Assembly: GCF_026283965.1 (NCBI RefSeq) | Contig: NZ_JAPDPD010000006.1 | Span: 1 to 64,000 of the forward strand | Direction of reading: 5' to 3' | Source of the DNA: Dyella subtropica | GTDB lineage: Bacteria > Pseudomonadota > Gammaproteobacteria > Xanthomonadales > Rhodanobacteraceae | Length of the DNA stretch: 64,000 nucleotides | Part shown: one piece after another, positions 45,696-56,413 of the stretch | Position numbering within the stretch: position 1 is the stretch's first letter | How the letters are laid out: each line of letters begins with the position of its first letter | The notes under the pieces: model-generated | What the model saw: the letters and a program-made list of their open reading frames with translations, nothing else | Told to the model about the DNA's origin: nothing | Database searches by the model: none | Made by a program: the position numbers and the translations under genes

Positions 45696-46001
45696 TCAGT
45701 ATTCGGCTAGCGAGAGAGCCTGCTCGTGCATTTCATTGATGTGGAAGCCGTTGGTCGATGTCGTGAGCTTTGCCAGTTCGTCGTCCAGCCATGCACGCAA
45801 GGAAGGGTCGCGTATTTCAAATAGTTCAAATACGCCAAGCGCGCGTAGTGCAGGCAATTGCGCGAGCAGTTTGGGCTCCATCAAGCGCAGCACTGACTCG
45901 GGAGTGGCTGGGTCGAGCATCTGATGAGCACAGGCAACAAAGGTCTGCAGCGGACACAGGCTGGAGGCGGGTTTCAAATTGATCAGCTCAATCGGGGACA
46001 T
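45696..46001 (-). CDS. Small hypothetical protein
   Basis: This protein of about 101 residues is of unknown family. It is soluble and mostly helical: PASSLCPLQTFVACAHQMLD, then LRLMEPKLLAQLPALRALG and SLRAWLDDELAKL. An AGAGAGAT stretch supports the ATG at 46001. In-frame ATG codons at 46025 and 46112 would lengthen it by 8 or 37 residues. It follows the glycosyltransferase by 149 bases on the same strand and could share its transcript. Confidence 0.5.
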   Translation of the reverse strand: MSPIELINLKPASSLCPLQTFVACAHQMLDPATPESVLRLMEPKLLAQLPALRALGVFELFEIRDPSLRAWLDDELAKLTTSTNGFHINEMHEQALSLAEY

Positions 46002-46150
46002 GTAGTCATCTCTCTGAATCAACATGCCATCAGCAGCGATACGCGTTGCTGATGGAGACCAACAAAGACCTTGGCGGAGGCTGATCTGTCCTGTGTGGGT
46101 GAGGGTAAGCACGGGACGTCAGCGGCCTTGATGGCAGGCGGCGAACCGAA

Positions 46151-47383
46151 TCAGTCAAGCACGAGCTTTTCGATGAAGGCGACCGCGTTGACTAGGCCTT
46201 CTTCAGCCCTCATTTTCTTGCTGAGGGCGCGCGCGCGTGTGCTGACCGTGTCCGTTTTCGCGAATTCGATGTGGCTGGCCAATTGACTCGCATCCAGGCG
46301 CTTCCAGCTCCGGGCATCCGCTGCGACGCCTGCTTGCCGCAGCCGGTTCGCCCAGAAAAATTGGTCGCCGGCAAACGGCACCACCACGGAAGGAACGCCC
46401 GCTCGTGCCGCGGAGTGAGTCGTGCCGGAGCCGCCGTGATGCACGACGACCGAGGTTCTAGGGAATAACCAGTCGTGCGGTGTCTCTTCAATGACAAAGA
46501 AATTGGCTGGCAGCATGGAGGCTTCCACACCACTCCATCCTGAGTAGAACAATGCCCGGCGGCCAGCAACAGCCTTGATCATTTCCTTCAGCAGTTTCGG
46601 CCTGTCGAAGCCCGCCATGCTTCCGAATCCAACATAGATCGGTGGCTCACCCGATGCGAGGAAGTCACTAAGCGCGGAAGGCGGCGACCATTCCCGCTCT
46701 GGCTGCATCCACTGGCCGCATAGGCAAGCATTCGCCGGCCAATCGCTTGGTGGGGGCAACAGGCTTGGCGACACGCCGTAGAGCATGGGGTGCTGCGTCC
46801 ACACGCGTGCCCGCGCGGGTAATCCGCACACCTTTGAACGCGCTGCGTTGGTGGACTTTCGGAACGCACGCCACAACATGCCATTCACAAACTGGTGAGT
46901 GGTGCGGTTCAGCCATCGCGGGACGATTCCCGGGGGCAAGAAAGGGGATGGGAACGTCGCCGTTGGCGTGATGGGGATCATGCCGGAGCCGATGGCTTGC
47001 ACGCCCAGGTATTCGGCAGCCGACAAACCTGCAAACGCGGCCAAGCCCCCGACGATGATGGCATCGCAGCCTTTGGCGACGGTCACGATCTGCCTGAGCC
47101 AGGATTCCGCATTGACGTTCGCAATGCGTGCCAGCACGTTCACCGTGCTGCGAAACCGGTCACCCTCCGCAACGACGCCAGAAATCGAATGGTGGGGTTG
47201 CAGAGTCCCCCTGATATCCCCGGTCAGCGCGGCCGATGGCACACCAAGAGCCTTGGCACTGCCAAGCGTGGAGGCATCAGCCAGCAACCGTGTTTCATGC
47301 CCAACGTCCATCAGCGCACGACATAACGCGGCAAGGGGGCGCGTATCGCCTTCCGTGCCATAGGTCACGACAGCAAACTTCAT
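46151..47383 (-). CDS. UGT-like glycosyltransferase (GT1/GT28 fold)
   Basis: This 410-residue cytoplasmic GT-B enzyme opens MKFAVVTYGTEGDTRPLAAL, the glycine-rich N-terminal motif of sterol, macrolide and rhamnosyl transferases. The donor-binding region is IYVGFGSMAGFD and VVHHGGSGTTHSAARAGVP, then VPFAGDQFFWANRL. It would move a sugar from a nucleotide donor to a small lipophilic acceptor. The ATG at 47383 is preceded by AGGAA; a GTG two codons earlier overlaps the TetR stop. It is co-transcribed with and presumably repressed by the TetR protein, suggesting detoxification or modification of an inducer. Confidence 0.88.
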   Translation of the reverse strand: MKFAVVTYGTEGDTRPLAALCRALMDVGHETRLLADASTLGSAKALGVPSAALTGDIRGTLQPHHSISGVVAEGDRFRSTVNVLARIANVNAESWLRQIVTVAKGCDAIIVGGLAAFAGLSAAEYLGVQAIGSGMIPITPTATFPSPFLPPGIVPRWLNRTTHQFVNGMLWRAFRKSTNAARSKVCGLPARARVWTQHPMLYGVSPSLLPPPSDWPANACLCGQWMQPEREWSPPSALSDFLASGEPPIYVGFGSMAGFDRPKLLKEMIKAVAGRRALFYSGWSGVEASMLPANFFVIEETPHDWLFPRTSVVVHHGGSGTTHSAARAGVPSVVVPFAGDQFFWANRLRQAGVAADARSWKRLDASQLASHIEFAKTDTVSTRARALSKKMRAEEGLVNAVAFIEKLVLD

Positions 47384-47385
47384 GT

Positions 47386-48024
47386 TCACTTCCTGGGCTT
47401 AGAAATTTTCACCGGGGCCGAAGCTGCGCCTTCGACGAACAACTGGACGACGCTGGCAAATTCCTTACCCAACTTCAGGCCAGGAATGTCCAGCCAGCGC
47501 AGCAATGCGCTGAGATAGAGATGGTGGAACATCAAGGCCAGATGCTCGGCACTCAGATCCGTGCGCATCTCGCCGGCTTGCTGGCTGTTGAGGATCAGCC
47601 ATCTGAAGGCGCTGGTCATGTCACGAGCGCTATCGCTTTCAACGTTGGGTGCTGTTCCGATTTCCAGAAACCGAAAGCGTAGGTACGGCGGCAGATAGTC
47701 CCGATGACGCTCGCACCAGTCAGCCGAGGCCGCCAGTATGTGCGTGATTCCATCGGCAAACCTGGTTTGCGGCCCGATAACACCGGCCAGGTGCCCGAGG
47801 TCCTTGGCCAGCTCCATATGGATCCAGTGTGCGAGTACCGCTTCTTTGGTGGGGAAGTGGTTGTAGAGCGTGCCCTTGGCGACATCGGCTTCGGCCGCAA
47901 TCCGCTCCATCGTCACCGCTTCAAAGCCATGCGCTTCGAACAGACGCGCAGCTGTTCCGGCAAGGTGATCCAGGGTTTGTGAGCGCTTTCTATGGCGGCG
48001 ACCGCTGGTTTCGGGAGAGGTCAT
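47386..48024 (-). CDS. TetR-family transcriptional repressor
   Basis: This 212-residue protein has an N-terminal helix-turn-helix (about 18-62: AARLFEAHGFEAVTMERIAA, then EADVAKGTLYNHFPTKEAVL in full register) with the near-invariant GTLYNHFPTKE. An all-helical ligand-binding C-terminal domain follows. It stands first in an operon with the glycosyltransferase and is preceded by a perfect palindrome at 48040-48054, a likely autoregulatory operator. The start at 48024 is chosen from homology and the operator position. Confidence 0.92.
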   Translation of the reverse strand: MTSPETSGRRHRKRSQTLDHLAGTAARLFEAHGFEAVTMERIAAEADVAKGTLYNHFPTKEAVLAHWIHMELAKDLGHLAGVIGPQTRFADGITHILAASADWCERHRDYLPPYLRFRFLEIGTAPNVESDSARDMTSAFRWLILNSQQAGEMRTDLSAEHLALMFHHLYLSALLRWLDIPGLKLGKEFASVVQLFVEGAASAPVKISKPRK

Positions 48025-48570
48025 CGCGTCCTCATAAATTTGAACGACGTTCAAGTTTAGTCGTCGTTTAATGCGTGGCGCAAGGGGGGGCTTGATAGCG
48101 CACCCATCATCGCCGGCGCTGGATGCGCTCGAGCTCGTGACTCTTGCGAGGAAGCTCGAGAAGGTGCGCGAAGCCTCGCATGGCAGCGTCGGCCATGACG
48201 GCCTATTTCGGAAAAGTGGATTCCACTGTCGAATACCTATACCTCGATGGCACGCCAAATCAGAGGTGATCGGGTCGTTCTGAATTCGAAAATCGGTGAG
48301 AGATCAACCCACCGAGGCTGTCATGAGGGATCTCGCGGTTGTGGTCGGTCAACCAACCTCAGCTCGAATGCAATTCTTTGACCAGCGCCCTTTTTTAAGA
48401 AGGGGCCTCAAGAGGTCCTTTCGGCTGCAGCGTCAATATCTAAGACTTCCACTGCTTCGCAGATATTGGCCTTTCAAAGCCGGGGCAAACAATGCTCTAC
48501 GCGAAATCACAAGTTGGCCAAAACGGACAACTTATGCTTTCAGCCACAGAGATGTCTTGAGAGCAATAGA
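48025..48570. other. 546-bp region between TetR and the tRNA
   Basis: Apart from the operator at 48040-48054, I see no gene. GC content drops in the middle (about 48240-48560), and open frames running into the tRNA (such as 48296-48628, plus) are artefacts. It may be degraded foreign DNA beside the tRNA. Confidence 0.4.
48040..48054. promoter_or_regulatory. Putative TetR operator
   Basis: TTGAACGACGTTCAA is a perfect 7-bp inverted repeat around a single central base. It lies 15 bases upstream of the tetR start. The form matches many TetR operators, and this one would overlap the promoter of the tetR-glycosyltransferase operon. Confidence 0.75.
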
Positions 48571-48646
48571 TGGTGGGCCCACCAGGATTCGAACCTGGAA
48601 CCAAAGGATTATGAGTCCTCTGCTCTAACCGTTGAGCTATAGGCCC
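48571..48646 (-). tRNA. tRNA with CAU anticodon (Ile2 or Met)
   Basis: The 76-base gene includes the 3' CCA. The acceptor arms GGGCCTA and TGGGCCC pair, the D arm reads AGCTC...GAGC, and the T arm has GGTTCGAATCC. The anticodon loop is CTCATAA. The anticodon stem GGACT and the TTTGGT variable region resemble tRNA-Ile2, whose C34 is changed to lysidine by TilS. Elongator tRNA-Met shares the anticodon, so the identity needs a TilS-determinant check. It is certainly not the initiator type. Confidence 0.93.
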
Positions 48647-48809
48647 TTGCTGGCGCCGGGCACGTTGCGTGTCCGGGCGAGGCGAAGCTGGTCATGTTAG
48701 CGGCGTGGGGTAGGAGCGTCGAGGGGCAAAGGTTGGTGAGGGAGGCATATTTTTCCATCACATAGGCAGGCGTACGCTCGCGGTTCCTTTGGGCGTGCGG
48801 AGGCGTGTC

Positions 48810-49181
48810 ATGAGCACTGAGGTGGTTGCGAAGCGGTTGGTGGCGCTGTGTCGTGAAGGCAAGTACGAGGAGGCGCAGCGAGAACTCTATGCGAAGGATG
48901 CGGAGAGCATCGAGCCGGAAGGTTTACCGCCGGGGGCGTTGGGCAATGTGAAGGGATTGGATGCGATCTTTGAGAAGGGTCGCAAGTTTCAGGAGTCGAT
49001 CGTGGAAGTCCACGGTGGCGAAGTCAGCGAGCCAGTGGTAGCGGGGAACTGGTTCAGTTGCGCGATGACGCTGGACGTGACCATGAAGGAATATGGGCGC
49101 GTGAAGATGTCTGAAATCTGCACGTATCACGTGAAGGATGGGAAGATTAATAGGGAGCAGTTTTTTTACGATATGGGGTGA
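48810..49181 (+). CDS. SnoaL/NTF2-like domain protein
   Basis: This 123-residue cytoplasmic protein has the cone-shaped SnoaL-like fold: VAKRLVALCREGKYEEAQRELYAKD, then VKGLDAIFEKGRKFQESIVEVHGG in part and KMSEICTYHVKDGKINREQFFYD. Members bind or isomerise small polar or polycyclic ligands; no substrate can be assigned. GGAGG lies 6 bases before the ATG at 48810, so the TTG 7 codons upstream is not needed. Confidence 0.85.
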   Translation: MSTEVVAKRLVALCREGKYEEAQRELYAKDAESIEPEGLPPGALGNVKGLDAIFEKGRKFQESIVEVHGGEVSEPVVAGNWFSCAMTLDVTMKEYGRVKMSEICTYHVKDGKINREQFFYDMG

Positions 49182-49360
49182 GGGTGCTTGCTGCGCTTGG
49201 AGGAATGAGGGCGCGAGTTGTGGAGAGGGTGGCTCAAGGGCTCACCCCTTCCCAGCCCTCCCCTGTCCCACGGGACTAGCTTCGCGTCGCAAGGAAGGGG
49301 GCAGGCCTCGCAAGATTTTGGCTTTGTTTCTTTGCTGAGGCGTGGACGAAGCCCATAAAA

Positions 49361-49386
49361 AAAGCCCCGCGATGCGGGGCTTTTTG
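49361..49386. terminator. Intrinsic terminator of rpoD
   Basis: A 10-bp GC-rich stem (49361-49370 with 49374-49383, loop GAT) is flanked by an A run on the left and a T run on the right, so it works in both directions. It lies 22 bases past the rpoD stop. Confidence 0.9.
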
Positions 49387-49407
49387 TTGAAGCGTTTGAC
49401 GATGCGA

Positions 49408-51261
<1,854 letters not shown>

Positions 51262-51426
51262 ACCTACCGCCGCATATGCAGGAACCGATCAGTATAGCGA
51301 TGTGATGCTTTTTTGACCAGTTTTCAAGTGAAAAATGTGAGGACGGGTACACGCAAAAAGCGCGCCAAACAGGCACTGATGGAAGAACATCGATGGGTTT
51401 TATGAGTGCGTTGCGTGGCGACGCGG

Positions 51427-51882
51427 TCATGGCACTTCGAGCCAGAACGTGACCGGTCCGTCGTTGACCAGATGCACCTTCATATGGGCACCGAAGCGCC
51501 CAATTTCCACCCTTGGATGTGCCGCGCGGGCCAATTCAACCAGGCGGTCGAACCAATACCGGCCATGCTCGGGAGAGGCGGCGCTGGTGAAGCTGGGACG
51601 CATGCCGGAACGGGTGTCGGCGGCCAGGGTGAACTGGCTGACCAGCAGCAACTCGCCGCCGGTGTCGGCCAGTGAGCGGTTCATGCGGCCCTGTTCGTCG
51701 CTGAACACGCGGTAGCCGAGCAGGCGCTCCAGCATGCGGCGGGTGCGCGGCTCGTCGTCTCTCGGCTGTACTGCGACCAGGGCCAGCAGGCCGGGGCCGA
51801 TGGCTCCCACGGTTTCCTGTTCTCCATGGGGATGTTCGACATCGACACGGGCGGATTGGACACGCTGGATGAGGGAGATCAT
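51427..51882 (-). CDS. dtd: D-aminoacyl-tRNA deacylase
   Basis: This 151-residue protein is close to the usual 145. It hydrolyses D-amino acids from mischarged tRNA. The active-site SQFTL ([21 protein letters not shown] in part) and the cross-subunit GxPxT-like [11 protein letters not shown] are both present. A small insertion near residue 17 (EHPHGEQE) accounts for the extra length. The start MISLIQRV at 51882 is fixed by homology; the longer frame upstream is not used. It is read toward rpoD. Confidence 0.95.
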   Translation of the reverse strand: MISLIQRVQSARVDVEHPHGEQETVGAIGPGLLALVAVQPRDDEPRTRRMLERLLGYRVFSDEQGRMNRSLADTGGELLLVSQFTLAADTRSGMRPSFTSAASPEHGRYWFDRLVELARAAHPRVEIGRFGAHMKVHLVNDGPVTFWLEVP

Positions 51883-51906
51883 TTGGGAGCAGTGAGTAGG
51901 TAAGTC

Positions 51907-52005
51907 GGCGGCTGCGCCGCCTGGTAAGGGGCAAGGGTAAAGGCAAACAACGCGGCGCGGGATGGCGCGCTTACTTCTCACTTCTTATCGGGCGGCGCAG
52001 CCGCC
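51907..52005. repeat. 15-bp inverted repeat in the dtd/acyltransferase gap
   Basis: GGCGGCTGCGCCGCC at 51907-51921 and its reverse complement at 51991-52005 flank an 69-base spacer in the divergent intergenic region. Each arm is itself nearly palindromic. It may influence the divergent promoters or be a short intergenic repeat. Confidence 0.55.
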
Positions 52006-52038
52006 AACTTCCCCGCTTCTAGCTACACTGCGCCGCTC

Positions 52039-52920
52039 ATGCGATTCGATATCTATCTTCTTTATCTCCTGCTTCGCCTGCTCGGCCGGCTGCCTCTCCG
52101 GGTGCTGCACGGCATCGGTGCCGGCATGGGGCGTTGGTCACTGCGGCTTCACGGCAAGGCGGTGCGCAACACCGACGCCAACCTCGGCATCGTGCGACCG
52201 GAGTTGGACGAGGCCGGGCGTGCGGCGCTGTTGCGCGAGGTGATGATCGAGAGCGGCAAGTCGATCACCGAGATCGCCAAGATCTGGGGCAACGATGCGG
52301 AGCGCGCGCTTGGACTGGTGCGCGAGGTGAAAGGCGAGGCGTTGTTCGATACCGCGCTGGCAGCTGGCAGAGGGGTGATCATCGCCGCGCCGCATCTGGG
52401 GTGCTGGGAGTTGCTCAACTATTGGTTGTGCCGCAAGACGACGATGGCGATTCTCTATCGCCCGCCGCGTATTGCAGCGGTGGAGGGCCTGCTGCGCAAG
52501 GCGCGCGGCGCGCTGGCGCCGGAGCAGGTGAGGGCCGAGGGTGCGGGCGTACGGACCTTGTTCAAGCGCCTGGGGGCTGGCGGTACGGTCGGTATCCTGC
52601 CGGACCAGAAGCCGCGCGAGGGCGAGGGCCAGTTCGCGCCGTTCTTCCGCCGTGATGCGCTCACCATGGTGCTGTTGCCGCGGTTGGCCGCGCGTACGGG
52701 GGCGACCGTGTTGTTCGCTTTTGCCGAGCGGTTGCCGCGAGGTGAGGGCTACCGCATTCACCTGCTGCCGGCGCCGGAAGGCTTGGCAGATGCCGATTCG
52801 AGCGTTGCCTGCGCCGCGTTGAATCGGGGCGTGGAGGCCTGCGTGGAGCAGGCGTTCACCCAGTATCAGTGGCATTACAAGCGCTATACGGCTGGCGATC
52901 GGCCGAGCCCGTACGACTGA
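52039..52920 (+). CDS. Lipid A lauroyl/myristoyl acyltransferase-like
   Basis: This 293-residue protein belongs to the LpxL/HtrB family, which adds secondary acyl chains to lipid A at the inner membrane. The catalytic HX4E motif is HLGCWE (His119, Glu124). An N-terminal hydrophobic anchor (IYLLYLLLRLLGRLPLRVL), GILPDQKPREGEG and the C-terminal QYQWHYKR are typical. It opens the cell-envelope region of the window and is divergent from dtd. Confidence 0.93.
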   Translation: MRFDIYLLYLLLRLLGRLPLRVLHGIGAGMGRWSLRLHGKAVRNTDANLGIVRPELDEAGRAALLREVMIESGKSITEIAKIWGNDAERALGLVREVKGEALFDTALAAGRGVIIAAPHLGCWELLNYWLCRKTTMAILYRPPRIAAVEGLLRKARGALAPEQVRAEGAGVRTLFKRLGAGGTVGILPDQKPREGEGQFAPFFRRDALTMVLLPRLAARTGATVLFAFAERLPRGEGYRIHLLPAPEGLADADSSVACAALNRGVEACVEQAFTQYQWHYKRYTAGDRPSPYD

Positions 52921-53030
52921 TGGTTTGCACGACATAAGCCGCCCGCAGGGCGAGGGTCATGAATGGCCCGAGTGAAACGGCCTGATAGGGCCGCGCTTTT
53001 TTCGACAGCGGTCCTGCTAACGTAGGGCTT

Positions 53031-53054
53031 TCGCGCACAGGGTGCGCTCCTACG
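53031..53054. repeat. REP-like element at a gene end
   Basis: CGCGCACAGGGTGCGCTCCTACG is the short palindromic sequence I know as a frequent REP in Pseudomonas and Xanthomonadales (GTAGGAGCGCACCCTGTGCGCG). It overlaps the stop codon of the TPR gene. The 53-base stretch before it also carries short GC-rich hairpins. Confidence 0.7.
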
Positions 53055-53370
53055 GCTTTTCCAGCCGGCGCAAGAACACCGTCATTTCCTTCTCGGCCTG
53101 CTTGTCGCCGCGCTGGCGCGCAGCTTCGATGCCGTGGCGCCAGGCATCGGCGGCATCTTCACGATGCTCCAGAGCCTGGCAAGCCTTGCCCAGCAGTTTC
53201 CACGCCGCGGAGTAACTGGGGTCGAAAGCCACGGCACGACGCAGTTCTTCGGCAGCAGCAGTCATCTCGCCGATGCCCAGCAGGGCGTTGCCCAGTGAGA
53301 AGCGCAGCAACGCACCATCGCGCGGTCCGCCGCACTGGGCACGCAGGCTGGCGATCAAGGCTTCGCTCAT
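53050..53370 (-). CDS. TPR-repeat protein
   Basis: This 106-residue protein has about two and a half TPR units: LRFSLGNALLGIGEMTAAAEELRRAVAFDP in part and YSAAWKLLGKACQALEHREDAADAWRHGIE in part. It probably acts as a scaffold or binding partner. Its ATG overlaps the ArnT-like gene's stop by 4 bases (53367-53370), so the two are made together. The stop lies within a REP. Confidence 0.88.
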   Translation of the reverse strand: MSEALIASLRAQCGGPRDGALLRFSLGNALLGIGEMTAAAEELRRAVAFDPSYSAAWKLLGKACQALEHREDAADAWRHGIEAARQRGDKQAEKEMTVFLRRLEKP

Positions 53371-55073
53371 TGCAGCGAGCGGAAGCGCCACGCATCGACC
53401 TGGTAGACGCGGGTCGGGTGTGGCGGTTCCGGCGGCGTGTGGCCGGCGCGCTGCTCGGCCAGTGAGGTGGCCGGCCAGATCACCACCCAGCTGGAACGGA
53501 ACGGCTGTACCAGCAGCGGGTAGCGCAAGTCGTTGGCGTCGAGCTTTTCGGGGCGGGCGACGATCAGGCCATCGGGATGTTCGCGAGCAAATGCCTGGAG
53601 CGACTCGCCTTCGCTGAGGCGTTCGATCGGATGGGTCAGGCGGCCTTCGAAATGGAACTGGCCTTCGTAATTGCCCAGGTAGCCAATCGCCCTGCCTTCG
53701 GCATCGGCTGCACCCAGCAAGTGTGCCGACGGGCGCAGATCGAAGTTCTGCCACATGGTGAGGGTGAACAACGTGTTGAGCGACAGCGTGCCGATCAGCC
53801 CGGCCAGCGCCAGGCGGCGCATTTCGCCGCGGCCGCGCAGCAACAAAAAGGCGCCAAGCAGCACGAACACGATGCTGAAGAAACGGCTGTAGTGCGAGCT
53901 GTTGTCGAGGTATTCGCCGTGCATCACATTGTGGCTGACCAGCACTGGCAGCACGAACAGGAACACACCGAACAGGATGCCACCCACACCCAGCGGCCAC
54001 GTGCCCAGCCAGGCGCTATCGGCCAATGCGGGACGCTTTTCGCGCAGCACGGCAATGGCGCCGGCCAGCAGCAGGGTGGCGCCGGCGAACTCCGGTAACG
54101 GGTAATACAGCTGCTTGCCACTGATCAGTGAGAACGCCACCAGGATCGGCAGCAGCCAGCACAGGCAAAAGCGCAAACCCGGTTCCAGCGGACGGCGTAA
54201 TGCCGCCAGGGCCACCCAGGCGCGCGGCCAACCACTGAACGGGAACAGCAGCGCCGGGACCATCGGCAGGTACCACCAGAACGGGCGGGCGTGATCGAAC
54301 GCATCCACCACGCGGCCGGCGGTCTGGGTGAAGAACAGGCGCTGGCGGTACGCCTCGCCGCCGCTGAAACCGGCCGGCAATGCCCAGGCGAGCAGGATGG
54401 TGCCGCCCAGCAGCATCGCCAGCACACCACGGCCGTACCAACGGCGGCGGTTGCGATTAGCCCAGTCGCTCCACAGCGGACCCAGCAACCAGGGGAAAAC
54501 GATGTGCAGCAGCATCACCGGGCCCTTGGTCATCAGGCCGGCGCCGATGCACAGGCCGAACCACAGCCAGCGCGGTTCCTCGCGCTGCGCCTTGGGCGTC
54601 AGGCACAGCAAAGCCGCCAACACCCATACGGCCAGCAGCACCTCGTACATGATCTGCGTGCCGAACAGGAACGCGTAGCCCAGCGCCAGCAACATCCACG
54701 GCGCGCCCTTGGCTACCCACGGACGGTTGGGGAACAGGCGCCGCGCCAGGGTCGACAGCAAAACCAGCTGGGCGCCGCCGAAGATCACCTGGAGTACGCG
54801 CGGCCAAATGTCGCTCACGCCAAACACGAACCAGCCGGCGTGGATCAGCCAGAACAGCAGCGGCACCTTTTCGCTATACGGCTGGCCGTTGATATGCGGC
54901 ACCAGCCAATGACCGTGATTCCACATCTCCCAGGCCACCGCGAGCGTGCGGGTGGAATACAACGGCATCGGTCCGTGCGAAAAGATCGCCAACAGGGCCA
55001 CCGCAGCCCATAGCGGGAGCCATGGCCACAGGGATCGCAGGTGTTCGGAACGGCTGTAGGCGCTGGATGGCAC
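53367..55073 (-). CDS. ArnT-like lipid-linked glycosyltransferase
   Basis: This 568-residue inner-membrane protein has about 11-13 hydrophobic segments and a periplasmic C-terminal domain. The first loop reads YSTRTLAVAWEMWNHGHWLVPHINGQPYSEKVPLLFWL (in part), the GT83/PMT-type DxD-like substrate region where Glu/Asp binds the polyprenyl-phosphate sugar. AGLMTKGPVMLLH is another signature. It would move a sugar such as aminoarabinose from undecaprenyl phosphate to lipid A or another envelope acceptor. A second relative sits at 62879. Confidence 0.88.
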   Translation of the reverse strand: MPSSAYSRSEHLRSLWPWLPLWAAVALLAIFSHGPMPLYSTRTLAVAWEMWNHGHWLVPHINGQPYSEKVPLLFWLIHAGWFVFGVSDIWPRVLQVIFGGAQLVLLSTLARRLFPNRPWVAKGAPWMLLALGYAFLFGTQIMYEVLLAVWVLAALLCLTPKAQREEPRWLWFGLCIGAGLMTKGPVMLLHIVFPWLLGPLWSDWANRNRRRWYGRGVLAMLLGGTILLAWALPAGFSGGEAYRQRLFFTQTAGRVVDAFDHARPFWWYLPMVPALLFPFSGWPRAWVALAALRRPLEPGLRFCLCWLLPILVAFSLISGKQLYYPLPEFAGATLLLAGAIAVLREKRPALADSAWLGTWPLGVGGILFGVFLFVLPVLVSHNVMHGEYLDNSSHYSRFFSIVFVLLGAFLLLRGRGEMRRLALAGLIGTLSLNTLFTLTMWQNFDLRPSAHLLGAADAEGRAIGYLGNYEGQFHFEGRLTHPIERLSEGESLQAFAREHPDGLIVARPEKLDANDLRYPLLVQPFRSSWVVIWPATSLAEQRAGHTPPEPPHPTRVYQVDAWRFRSLQ

Positions 55074-55112
55074 GGGCGAGCTTCTTGGCGGAGGTGGGGC
55101 GATTCTAGTCTG

Positions 55113-55333
55113 AGAGCCTGTTCAAGGTCTCCGCGTAGCCCGCGTTGAGCCGCAGAGCGCGACAGGTGGTGGGGCGTGGCGCGCTCTGCGGCTCAACCCT
55201 CCGGGCCGGGTCTGTTTGCCCGCATGCCGGCGTCATCACTCGGTTGTGTACCGACGTACACGCCCTCGTTCTTCCTTGGCCTGCGAGCAAACAGCTCCCG
55301 GCGCGGGCTACGCGGAGACCTTGAACAGGCTCT
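55113..55333. repeat. Nested 221-bp inverted-repeat element
   Basis: Outer arms of 32 bases (55113-55144 with 55302-55333) are perfect reverse complements. Inside them lies a perfect 18-bp pair (55144-55161 with 55180-55197). It has no coding capacity. It fills the gap between the ArnT-like and CDP-glycerol-transferase-like genes. The long perfect arms suggest a MITE or a REP-cluster transposed as a unit. Confidence 0.85.
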
Positions 55334-55381
55334 GGGCTTTCCCGAAGCTTGGGTGAGCGCGGTTCGGGTCACGCTAAGGGT

Positions 55382-56410
55382 TCAGGCAGGACCCCAATAG
55401 CCGATCCGGCGGCGCAGTTTGAGCTTGCGCCACAGGTTGAGCGGCTTGCGCCGGCGGTTGCGGCCACCGGCGGCGATGAAGGCATCCACCGCTTGCAGCA
55501 CGCGTTCGCTGGAGTGGCCGTCACGATAGGGATGAATGGCGTCGGCGTACTCGCGGATCGCCTGCATCAACTCCGGTGGCCGTGCCAGCGCGCGCTGGAT
55601 GGCCGGTTCGAATTGTGCCGGGTCGTCGATGTCGATCAGCTGCGGTCCCGGGCGGCGATTCTTGAACGTCACCACGGGCTTGCCGGTGAGCAGGAATTCG
55701 TTGAGCGCCGATGAGGTGTCCGAGCACATCATGTCGACCTGCGGGAACAGCTCGAGGATGTTGTCGTTCTCGGCGAACGTCAGGTGCTCGTTCTGCAGCG
55801 CCTTGTATTTGGCCGTCGTCTCCGGGTCCATCTTGGGATGGAAGGTGACGATCCAGCGCCAGCGACCATCGCGCGACAGGCGCTTCACCTCTTCGTACAG
55901 CGTCTCGGCAGCGCTCCAGGAGGGTGAGAAAGTGGAGTGATAGAGGATCACCGGCTTCTCGCGCACGGGCGGCAGCGGGCCGGCGATCTCCTTCATGAAG
56001 GGGTCGAGCTTGGGCCAGCCGGTCTCGGCCACGGCGAAGTGGCCGAGCTTGTCGGCGATGGCCTGGAATTTCGCGGTATCGCGTGGACCGGTGGTGCAGT
56101 ACAGGTCGAAGAAGCCGCGGATATAGATATGCCGAGGCTTGCCGGCATCGAAACCGTGGAAGGTTTCCACTTTCACGCCAGGGAAAAAATGCGGCACGGC
56201 ATTGCTGGAGGTGATCACGGCGCGCGGCTTCCAGCGACGGACCTCATCTACCGTAAGCAGGCGCTCGCCCTCCGCCAGATCCTCGGCGCCGGGGCCGTCG
56301 AAGAACCAGGCCGCCTCGCCACCACGCGCGCGAATGGCATCCTGCACCGGGCGCAGGATAGCCAGCGCGTAGCGCTCGGAGCCATAGAGTAGGTAGTGCT
56401 GTTTGCTCAT
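55382..56410 (-). CDS. CDP-glycerol glycerophosphotransferase-like protein
   Basis: This 342-residue GT-B-type protein shows the TagF/TagB C-terminal-domain pattern: ETFHGFDAGKPRH (catalytic-base His region), VILYHSTFSP, DMMCSDTSSALNEFLLTGKPV in part (donor phosphate binding), and YRDGHSSERV. Family members polymerise glycerol phosphate; in Gram-negatives they act on LPS or capsule. It overlaps no neighbour but lies 3 bases before the GT2 gene on the same strand, suggesting one operon. Confidence 0.85.
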   Translation of the reverse strand: MSKQHYLLYGSERYALAILRPVQDAIRARGGEAAWFFDGPGAEDLAEGERLLTVDEVRRWKPRAVITSSNAVPHFFPGVKVETFHGFDAGKPRHIYIRGFFDLYCTTGPRDTAKFQAIADKLGHFAVAETGWPKLDPFMKEIAGPLPPVREKPVILYHSTFSPSWSAAETLYEEVKRLSRDGRWRWIVTFHPKMDPETTAKYKALQNEHLTFAENDNILELFPQVDMMCSDTSSALNEFLLTGKPVVTFKNRRPGPQLIDIDDPAQFEPAIQRALARPPELMQAIREYADAIHPYRDGHSSERVLQAVDAFIAAGGRNRRRKPLNLWRKLKLRRRIGYWGPA

Positions 56411-56413
56411 GGA

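Noticed and set aside
48296-48628. Plus-strand open frame of 110 codons ending near the tRNA
   Set aside because: Its C-terminus (GGPTRIRTWNQRI) is the antisense translation of the tRNA gene, a common false gene.
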